56,341 bases of DNA from CAZKRU01 sp964555235 (lineage in GTDB: Bacteria; Verrucomicrobiota; Verrucomicrobiia; Methylacidiphilales; CAMAQI01). The stretch spans positions 1 to 56,341 of the forward strand of contig CAZKRU010000021.1 of assembly GCA_964555235.1 (NCBI GenBank). The letters run 5' to 3'. The position numbers were made by a program, and so were the translations under genes. This document shows positions 50,273 to 56,341 of this stretch, piece by piece. Every line of letters starts with the position of its first letter. Within the stretch, counting starts at the first letter, position 1. The notes under the pieces are model-generated. The model did no database searches. It was not told the origin of the DNA and worked only from the letters and a program-made list of their open reading frames with translations.

Positions 50273-50297
50273 TTGGTAGGGCGGTTTCGATGAAACC
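50273..50297. repeat. TTGGTAGGGCGG palindrome fragment
   Basis: TTGGTAGGGC followed by the hairpin GGTTTCGATGAAACC. The outer CCTACCAA arm is missing and the sequence runs into TTTTAACCGCAAAGACGCG, a piece of another repeat family. It lies 11 bp after the araC stop. Confidence 0.55.
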
Positions 50298-50529
50298 AGT
50301 TTTAACCGCAAAGACGCGAGGAGCTCGAAGGAAGACTCTTATTAAGGGGTAATTTCTATTTTGGATACCAATGGGTGCGGATTCATTCCGGACAGGTTTT
50401 TGAGAGGTCTGGATATGGCGTTGAGGAAACTTGCGGATAGGATCTTCGGATGAATTTCGCTTGCAGCAAAAACGTTTCATTTGAATCGCTTGACTTAAAC
50501 CCGTGTGGCCCGGCATGGTAATCGCATCT

Positions 50530-51342
50530 ATGCTCCCCCTTGAAGACAGTCATCTGGATATTTTGGGAAAAGCTCAGCGTGGGTTGAAACTCAGCGACGA
50601 TCAATTGGCGCAAAATGCGGGGATTACTGCTGCGGAATTGAGCCAGATCAATGCAGGTGAGGTGAATGAGGTGGTTCTCACGAAATTGGCGTTGGCCTTG
50701 AATCTCGGGGCCGATCCGTTGATTGCTGCAGCGAAGAAATCTTGGAGTCCCGAGCCGGTTTCAGTTGATGGACTGGAGACCTTCACGACTCAATTTGAAG
50801 ATATGACGGTCAATTCGTATCTCATCTGGGATTCCAAAACGAAGGAAGCGGCTGCCTTTGATTCCGGGGCGGATGTGACCGGGATGCTTGATTTTGTCAA
50901 AGCGAAGGGGCTATCGATTAAATTAATCCTGATCACGCATACGCATGGCGACCATATTTTTGATCTGGATCGACTCATGGAAAAGACCGGGGCTCCGACC
51001 TACGTGGGGGATCGTGAGCCCGCATTGGCTGGAGCGAAAGCGTTTGCAGCGGGAAAAGTTTTTCAACTCGGAAGCCTCTCGATTGAGACGCGTCTCACCT
51101 GGGGACACGCGGCGGGGGGGATCACTTATGTAGTGAGTGGATTGTCTCGTCCCGTGGCGATCGTCGGAGATGCGATTTTTGCAGGGAGTATGGGCGGCGG
51201 AAAGGTCTCTTGGGCGGATGCACTGGGGACGGCTCGCAAACAAATTATGACGCTTCCGAATGAAACGATTTTAGCTTCCGGACACGGGCCTTTGGTGACG
51301 GTCGCCGAAACCCGGGAACATAGTCCCTTTTTTTCCGTCTAA
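50530..51342 (+). CDS. Helix-turn-helix / metallo-beta-lactamase fusion hydrolase
   Basis: Residues about 1-60 form a Cro/C1-type helix-turn-helix (LSDDQLAQNAGITAAELSQI). The rest is a glyoxalase II-like metallo-beta-lactamase domain with LILITHTHGDHIFDLDRL, TWGHAAGGITYVVSG, IVGDAIFAG and LASGHGPL. The frame is open to a GTG at 50503, but I take the ATG at 50530 (MLPLEDSH); ATG 50515 is also possible. 270 aa. A sensor and hydrolase in one chain could repress the operon and respond to a metabolite, but this is inference. The isomerase gene follows after 34 bp. Confidence 0.78.
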   Translation: MLPLEDSHLDILGKAQRGLKLSDDQLAQNAGITAAELSQINAGEVNEVVLTKLALALNLGADPLIAAAKKSWSPEPVSVDGLETFTTQFEDMTVNSYLIWDSKTKEAAAFDSGADVTGMLDFVKAKGLSIKLILITHTHGDHIFDLDRLMEKTGAPTYVGDREPALAGAKAFAAGKVFQLGSLSIETRLTWGHAAGGITYVVSGLSRPVAIVGDAIFAGSMGGGKVSWADALGTARKQIMTLPNETILASGHGPLVTVAETREHSPFFSV

Positions 51343-51376
51343 TGGTGATCAAATCAAAACAAAGCAGAGTTCATTT

Positions 51377-52231
51377 ATGAAAAAAACAACGCCTCCCGTC
51401 CTCTATCACATCGCCAATCTCTGGACAATTTGCGACTATCCGACTGCGAAGAAGGAATGGCCCTTGGAACGAAAGCTGGTCGCGGTCAAAAAGGCCGGTT
51501 TTGATGGATTCGGAACCTTGCCCGGAAAAGAGCATGCACGTTTGGCGGAAAAACTCGGATTGAAAATCGTCGGGTATTTCGCTTCGGGAAAGGTCTCAAA
51601 ATTCCGGGACTTAATTCTTCAGAATGTGGATGCGGGTGCGGTGCACATCAATGTCCAGCTCGCCGATCATGACACTCCTGTGGCGCAATCGATCAAACTG
51701 GCGGTGCAGGCGGTTGAAATGGGGCGGAAGCTCGGAGCGAAATGCGCGATTGAGGTCCACCGCGATACGTGTACGGAGACTCCTGAAAAGACCTACGCCA
51801 TTGCCGAAGGATATCGCAAGGCGACGGGTGAGCTGATGCCGATGACTTGGGATTTTTCGCATCTCTCGGTGGTGAAACATCTGGCCCCTCCTTATTACGA
51901 ACGTCTCTTGGTGGCTCCGAAGCTCGTGCAACGTGCGGAGCAGATGCATTTTCGTCCCTTTAACGGACATCACTGCCAGGTTCCGGTTACGGATGGAAAA
52001 GGAAATCTCACCGTCGAATTGAAACAATGGCTCCCATTTTTGGATAAGACGCTGGAGATGTGGCTTCAAGGAAAACAGGACGGTCGTGAGCTTTATGTCT
52101 GTCCCGAAATGGGTCCGGTGCGGGGCGGTTATAATTTCGCAACGCTTCCCAACAGTTGGGAAGACGCGAAAGTGTTGCGTCCGCTGATTCAGAAAGCGTG
52201 GAAAAAAGCCCTCGCGGCCCGGAAGAAATAA
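51377..52231 (+). CDS. Sugar phosphate isomerase/epimerase family TIM-barrel enzyme
   Basis: A 284-aa protein of the xylose isomerase-like superfamily (PF01261). Metal and substrate residues are visible in CAIEVHRDTCTETPE (E and H), MTWDFSHLSVVKH (D and H), and LYVCPEMGPVRGGY (E). Members isomerise or epimerise sugars, inosose or keto-acids; the substrate is not evident. It is the second gene of a five-gene same-strand group. Confidence 0.83.
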   Translation: MKKTTPPVLYHIANLWTICDYPTAKKEWPLERKLVAVKKAGFDGFGTLPGKEHARLAEKLGLKIVGYFASGKVSKFRDLILQNVDAGAVHINVQLADHDTPVAQSIKLAVQAVEMGRKLGAKCAIEVHRDTCTETPEKTYAIAEGYRKATGELMPMTWDFSHLSVVKHLAPPYYERLLVAPKLVQRAEQMHFRPFNGHHCQVPVTDGKGNLTVELKQWLPFLDKTLEMWLQGKQDGRELYVCPEMGPVRGGYNFATLPNSWEDAKVLRPLIQKAWKKALAARKK

Positions 52232-52232
52232 A

Positions 52233-52300
52233 TTGGTAGGGACGCCTCTCCGTAGGCGTCCGAGCCGATGACGGACCTCTCGGAGAGATGTCCCTACCAA
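52233..52300. repeat. TTGGTAGGGACG palindromic repeat, copy 3
   Basis: TTGGTAGGGACGCCTCTCCG at the left pairs with the closing sequence CGGAGAGATGTCCCTACCAA at the right, a nearly perfect 20-bp stem. An inner palindrome, GGACGCC/GGCGTCC, is also present. It fills the only sizeable spacer within the operon, between the isomerase and dehydrogenase genes. Confidence 0.85.
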
Positions 52301-52313
52301 AAAAGGAACTTGA

Positions 52314-53213
52314 ATGAAAAAGAAAATTGGATTTGTTGGAGTCGGTCGCATGGGGGCCAATATGGCCCGTCGTCTTAAGTCTCAAGGGTTTTCCGTGACG
52401 GCAGTTTATGATTCCTACCGTGAAGGAGCTCAGAAGCTTGCTGCAGAAATTGGGGCGACCGCCTGCGATACGCTCGGAGCAGTAACTGCAGCTGCCGATG
52501 TCATTATTACCGTGGTAACGGATGATGCGGCTCAACTCGGTGTTTTTGCGGAGAGCGGGGATTCACTTCTCATTGGAGCGAAAGGAAAAACGTTTGTGAA
52601 TTGTGCAACGGTCTCTCCCGCGACCCATCTTGAAGTGGAGAAGCGTGCGGAGAAAGTCGGAGCCTCTTCACTCGAAGCCTGTATGGCGTCGAGTATTAAT
52701 CAAGCGTTGAGCGGGACGCTTTATCTCATGTGTGCAGGGAAGAAATCTGTTTTTGATGGCTTGCAGGAAGTTCTTGTTCCGCTCTCCGATGACGGAAAGC
52801 TTCTTCGTTATATTGGGTCAACCGGACAGGCGGCTCAGGTGAAAGCGTTGGTCAATATGGTAATGAATATCAACACGGCGGGACTTGCGGAAGGTCTCGG
52901 ACTTGCTTCATCGCTTGGCTTGGATTTGAAGACCGTGATGGAAGTTTTCTCCCAGACCGGAGCGAACAGCCGGGTCTTGGTGACGGATGGCGAGGATATG
53001 ATGAATCGAGATCACGCCTGTTTCTTTTCGGGATCACATGCGGCCAAGGATAGCGGAATTGCTCTGAAGTTGGCGCAAGAGAAAGGATTGAATCTTCCGT
53101 TGGCAACTGCGACCAAAGCCCAATACGACCGAATGGTAGCCGTCGGTTTGGGCGATCTCGACAAGAGCGGAATCGCCGAGCTGACGTTCCCGGGACGAGG
53201 ACCGAAGAAATAA
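52314..53213 (+). CDS. 3-hydroxyisobutyrate dehydrogenase-family NAD(P) oxidoreductase
   Basis: A 299-aa beta-hydroxyacid dehydrogenase. The Rossmann motif is IGFVGVGRMGANMARRL. The signature around FVNCATVSPATHLE replaces the usual DxST pattern with NCAT. The catalytic lysine is in QVKALVNMVMN near residue 171. The C-terminal helical domain contains HAAKDSGIALKLAQEKGL. Family members include tartronate semialdehyde and hydroxyisobutyrate dehydrogenases. The link with a sugar isomerase suggests carbohydrate or hydroxyacid catabolism. It ends 6 bp before the oxidoreductase gene. Confidence 0.85.
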   Translation: MKKKIGFVGVGRMGANMARRLKSQGFSVTAVYDSYREGAQKLAAEIGATACDTLGAVTAAADVIITVVTDDAAQLGVFAESGDSLLIGAKGKTFVNCATVSPATHLEVEKRAEKVGASSLEACMASSINQALSGTLYLMCAGKKSVFDGLQEVLVPLSDDGKLLRYIGSTGQAAQVKALVNMVMNINTAGLAEGLGLASSLGLDLKTVMEVFSQTGANSRVLVTDGEDMMNRDHACFFSGSHAAKDSGIALKLAQEKGLNLPLATATKAQYDRMVAVGLGDLDKSGIAELTFPGRGPKK

Positions 53214-53219
53214 ACATCT

Positions 53220-55448
53220 ATGGCTTGCTCCACCCACGCCGTTCGATCGACTTGGCGTGAGCGATTCGCAAGTCTTGCTCCTTTTGGCCTTGGTCACACC
53301 AAACCGAAACATTTCCGAGATATGTTCGGAATCGTTTGGAAAAATCGGGATAATCTTCCGTACGCTTGGAAAGTACTGAGCAAAGGGGTTTGTGATGGAT
53401 GCGCCCTCGGTGTTGCTGGACTTCATGATTGGACGGTGAAGGGGCCTCATCTTTGCATGACGCGCCTCAATTTAATGCGTCTGAATACGATGCCTGCGCT
53501 TGATGACGCGCGGTTGGAGCGGATTTCTGATCTTGAAAAAATGGATAACGCTCAATTGCGCGAGCTCGGCCGTCTTCCTTATCCGATGGTGCGCGAGAAA
53601 AATGCGTCGGGATTTCGTCGAATTTCCTGGGAGGAAGTGAATCGCCGGTTGGGGGAGAAACTTCGAACGATTGATCCGAAGCGACTCGCGTTTTTTGTCA
53701 CGGCGCGGGGAGTGACGAACGAGATTTATTACATGGCTCAAAAGGTCGCCCGGTTCTTGGGGACAAACCATATTGATAATGCGGCGCGGATTTGTCATTC
53801 GCCTTCAGGTGCTGCGATGAAGCAGTCACTCGGGGTGGCGGCAACGACCTGCAGCTACAAGGATTGGTACGGAACGGATCTCGTCATTTTCTTTGGATCG
53901 AATCCGGCGAATGACCAGCCGGTCTCGACGAAGTATCTTCACGAGGCAAAAAAGTTGGGGACGAAGGTTGTGCTGGTGAATCCGTATTTTGAGCCGGGGA
54001 TGAAGAAATATTGGGTTCCTTCGAACGCCGACTCCGCGCTCTTTGGTTCGAATCTCACCGACTGGTGGTTTCCGGTCGGTCAGGGAGGCGACATTGCTTT
54101 TTTATCGGGGGTGATGAAGATCCTTTTTGCGGAAGGATGGGTGAATCGCGAGTTTATCGAGAAGCATACGAGTGGCTTTGAAGAATTGGAAAAGCAACTT
54201 GCTTCAATGGAGTGGAATGAACTGGAGCAAGCGGCGGCGCTTCCTCGACAATCGATGCAGGAGTTTGCGGAGTTGATTCGTGATGCGAAGAATGCGGTCT
54301 TGGTCTGGAGCATGGGGATTACGCAACATCCGTGGGGAGGAGATGGCGTTCAGGCGATTTTGAATCTTGCGCTCGCCCGAGGTTACATTGGGCGGGATAA
54401 AAATGGAGTGATGCCGATTCGCGGTCACTCTTCGGTTCAAGGAGGGGCGGAGATGGGGGCCTATGCGACGGCTTTTCCTGGGAACAAATCAATTACGTCG
54501 GAGAATGCCGAAGCGCTTTCGCGTGAATATGGGTTTACCGTTCCTGACTGGATCGGAATGCCGGCGACGGAGATGGTCGAGGCTTGTGCGCGTGGGGAAT
54601 TGGATCTCTTTTATTGTCTCGGGGGGAATTTCTTGCGGACACTTCCGGAGCCGGACTATGTGAGAAAGGCGATGGCATCGGTTCCGATTCGAGTGCATCA
54701 GGATATTATTTTAACCGATCAGATGTTCATTCCGGCGACGGAAGCGGTTTTCCTCCTTCCGGCCAAGACACGCTACGAGCAGGACGATGGTGGAATGGAG
54801 ACGAGTACGGAGCGTCGGGTGATGTTTACTCCGGAGTTGCCAAGACAAGTCGGCGAAGCGAAGGCGGAATGGAAAATTCTACGGGATTTGGCGCTTGCTG
54901 CTTTTCCTGAAAAAGCGTCGATTTTCGGATGTGAAACGGGATGGACGATGCGCGAAGAGATTGCCCGGGTGGTTCCTTTTTATGAGGGGGTTCAGCATTT
55001 GAGAAAGACGGGAGATGCGTTTCAGTACGGGGGAGCGCATTTGTGTGCCGACGGAAATTTCCCAACGCCGGATGGTCGAGGACATTTCCGGGCAGTTGAT
55101 TTGCCTTCCGTCCATCGAGAGCCTGGGGTTTATCATGTGAGCACGCGACGCGGGAAACAGTTCAATACGTTGATCTATGCAGAGATCGATCCGCTGAATG
55201 ATGCGCCTCGGGATGCGATTCTCATGAGTCCCGAAGATGCGGCTTCCTTGCATCTCGTCAAAGGAGATCGAGTGGTCTTGGTGAACGATCTGGATCGGTA
55301 CGAAGGGCGAGTTCATCCGGTGGCGATTGCTCCCGGCAATTTGCAAGTTCACTGGCCGGAGGGGAACGGTCTCATTCGTCGTGGAGTGGTTGATGCGATG
55401 GGAGGAGTTCCCGATTACAATGCAAAAGTCCGAATTGAAAAAGTCTGA
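53220..55448 (+). CDS. Molybdopterin oxidoreductase, FdhF/YdeP-like
   Basis: A 742-aa protein of the 'oxidoreductase alpha (molybdopterin) subunit' group, to which YdeP of E. coli belongs. The N-terminal CDGCALG with a following CMTR gives the iron-sulfur site. Cofactor-binding motifs are ARICHSPSGAAMKQSLG, IFFGSNPANDQPVSTKYL, LVWSMGITQHPWGGDGVQ, MPIRGHSSVQGGAEMG and YCLGGNFLRTLP. The C-terminal domain holds NTLIYAEIDPLNDAPRDAI. Substrate unknown; related enzymes act on formate. It has no signal peptide. The fdhD gene overlaps its end, so the two form a functional pair. Confidence 0.88.
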   Translation: MACSTHAVRSTWRERFASLAPFGLGHTKPKHFRDMFGIVWKNRDNLPYAWKVLSKGVCDGCALGVAGLHDWTVKGPHLCMTRLNLMRLNTMPALDDARLERISDLEKMDNAQLRELGRLPYPMVREKNASGFRRISWEEVNRRLGEKLRTIDPKRLAFFVTARGVTNEIYYMAQKVARFLGTNHIDNAARICHSPSGAAMKQSLGVAATTCSYKDWYGTDLVIFFGSNPANDQPVSTKYLHEAKKLGTKVVLVNPYFEPGMKKYWVPSNADSALFGSNLTDWWFPVGQGGDIAFLSGVMKILFAEGWVNREFIEKHTSGFEELEKQLASMEWNELEQAAALPRQSMQEFAELIRDAKNAVLVWSMGITQHPWGGDGVQAILNLALARGYIGRDKNGVMPIRGHSSVQGGAEMGAYATAFPGNKSITSENAEALSREYGFTVPDWIGMPATEMVEACARGELDLFYCLGGNFLRTLPEPDYVRKAMASVPIRVHQDIILTDQMFIPATEAVFLLPAKTRYEQDDGGMETSTERRVMFTPELPRQVGEAKAEWKILRDLALAAFPEKASIFGCETGWTMREEIARVVPFYEGVQHLRKTGDAFQYGGAHLCADGNFPTPDGRGHFRAVDLPSVHREPGVYHVSTRRGKQFNTLIYAEIDPLNDAPRDAILMSPEDAASLHLVKGDRVVLVNDLDRYEGRVHPVAIAPGNLQVHWPEGNGLIRRGVVDAMGGVPDYNAKVRIEKV

Positions 55449-56253
55449 TCCAGCGATTTCACAATTCACGGTTTGGACCGTGAACGCTTCGGGTCAAGGC
55501 TCCTCCAAGGAAGATCACGTGGCAGTGGAAGAGCCGCTGGAGATTCGTGTGAAAGGACGAGCGGTGGCGGTGACGATGCGGACTCCGGGGTATGATGGCG
55601 AACTCGCTGCCGGGTTTTTACTGACAGAGGGGTTGATTCCGGGGCGAGAGGTCATCTCTTCCATGTCGCACTGTCAGGATGCAGGGGTGCTGCATCGCGA
55701 AAATATTTTGAATGTTTTTCTGACCGAATCAGGAGCGGAAGAGTTTCAATTCCCGAGCGAACGTGGTCCGGTGAATGTCAGTTGCGGTTTGTGTGGAAAA
55801 ACCTCGATTGAGGCAGTCCATCAACAGTTTCCTCCGCTGGAGCAAGTGATCGGAGTCGATTCTCGGATTCTCGCGACGCTTCCCGAAAAACTTTCCGGGA
55901 GTCAGGCCGTTTTTTCAAAAACCGGAGGACTTCATGCCGCGGCACTTTTTGATTTTAATGGAGAATTAATCGTTCTGCGTGAAGATATTGGACGTCACAA
56001 TGCCGTCGATAAGGTGATCGGACACCAATTACTGGCAGGGGCGCTCCCGTTGAAAGAACGAATCTTGGTCGTCAGTGGGCGTGCTTCCTTTGAAATTTTA
56101 CAAAAAGCCCTGGCAGCGAGAATTCCGGTGATTGCCGCCGTCTCTGCTCCCTCCAGTCTCGCTGTAGAATTTGCGCGGGAGAATCGTCAGACCTTGGTCG
56201 GATTTCTCCGGGGGGAGAGTATGAATTTTTATACGGAGCCTTACTCGGGTTGA
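55420..56253 (+). CDS. fdhD: FdhD, sulfurtransferase for molybdenum cofactor
   Basis: Passes sulfur from a cysteine desulfurase to the molybdenum cofactor of formate dehydrogenase-type enzymes. The active-site loop is VSCGLCGKTSIE with the CxxC pair. EEPLEIRVKGRAVAVTMRTPGYDGELAAGFLLTEGL, FSKTGGLHAAALF and LREDIGRHNAVDKVIG are also diagnostic. The start at 55420 (MQKSELKKSD) overlaps the oxidoreductase by 29 bp; a longer frame from 55327 is shadowed by that gene. 277 aa. The likely client is the enzyme encoded upstream. Confidence 0.93.
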   Translation: MQKSELKKSDPAISQFTVWTVNASGQGSSKEDHVAVEEPLEIRVKGRAVAVTMRTPGYDGELAAGFLLTEGLIPGREVISSMSHCQDAGVLHRENILNVFLTESGAEEFQFPSERGPVNVSCGLCGKTSIEAVHQQFPPLEQVIGVDSRILATLPEKLSGSQAVFSKTGGLHAAALFDFNGELIVLREDIGRHNAVDKVIGHQLLAGALPLKERILVVSGRASFEILQKALAARIPVIAAVSAPSSLAVEFARENRQTLVGFLRGESMNFYTEPYSG

Positions 56254-56341
56254 CGAATTTCTTAAAAATAAAATATAAAGTCGGTACACAGCCATCCCAT
56301 AGAGGGTGGTTAGATGATGTTTTCCCTCTGTAGGGGTTCCA
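56254..56341. other. Window end, AT-rich tail
   Basis: The last 88 bp after fdhD hold an AT-rich run and no gene I can see. A weak pairing between CCATCCC and GGGTGG-type sequences is noted but not convincing as a terminator. Confidence 0.4.

Noticed and set aside
56254..56341. Riboswitch at the window end
   Set aside because: Too short and without a recognisable conserved core; the sequence is cut by the window border.
1..56341. tRNA or rRNA genes
   Set aside because: No cloverleaf with a GGTTCGA-type T-arm and acceptor pairing, and no rRNA-like sequence, was noticed on either strand; a tRNAscan-SE run would settle it.

Overview
The window looks like a chromosomal stretch of a Gram-negative bacterium of moderate GC content. 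SurA-type and FKBP-type foldases, a CpaF/TadB pair and a squalene/phytoene synthase all point that way. Some contents recall Verrucomicrobiota/PVC genomes: a phytanoyl-CoA dioxygenase divergent from an AraC regulator, sugar-phosphate isomerase/epimerase enzymes, and spacers crowded with repeats. That placement is an inference; no rRNA, tRNA or other marker gene is present.

Layout. 0-6 kb: cysE and a cysteine desulfurase (minus), a membrane protein, a PQQ sugar dehydrogenase, then an FKBP isomerase and a polysaccharide deacetylase (plus). 6.4-17 kb: a plus-strand housekeeping run of dprA, a type IA topoisomerase, a cNMP-binding protein, an AI-2E-type transporter, mfd, a SurA-like foldase and an RlmI-like methyltransferase. 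17-24 kb: an ArsR gene with a triple AHSA1-domain protein, an intact IS4-family element with an 8-bp target duplication, a Dabb protein, a class III aminotransferase and a HAD phosphatase. 24.4-28.4 kb: recR and carB (minus), with a 100-N assembly gap at the carB start codon.

28.3-34.0 kb is an accessory island. It is bounded by a 108-bp perfect direct repeat that carries the carB start and upstream region. It holds toxin-antitoxin modules, small membrane proteins, an HTH-ATPase-DUF4325 regulator with four phased operator-like repeats, two copies of a MITE, integron-like core sites, a structured repeat upstream of two genes, and fragments of an M24 peptidase and an OmpA-type gene. A vapBC pair follows.

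35-48 kb: an M24 peptidase, cpaF-tadB, a YHYH protein with an NlpC/P60 protein, an orphan CheA, a squalene/phytoene synthase, and a very large secreted fusion (thioredoxin-like, DUF3857, transglutaminase, ten ankyrin repeats, DUF1266-like). 48-56 kb: a PhyH dioxygenase divergent from AraC, then a likely operon of HTH-MBL hydrolase, sugar isomerase, 3-hydroxyacid dehydrogenase, molybdopterin oxidoreductase and fdhD, where FdhD would sulfurate the cofactor of the oxidoreductase.

At least four families of degenerate, mostly palindromic repeats fill the spacers. They also enter genes: one lies in frame inside the aminotransferase, one supplies the last residues and stop of the methyltransferase, and one supplies the tail and stop of the PhyH protein. 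The repeats and the island are the least ordinary parts of the window.
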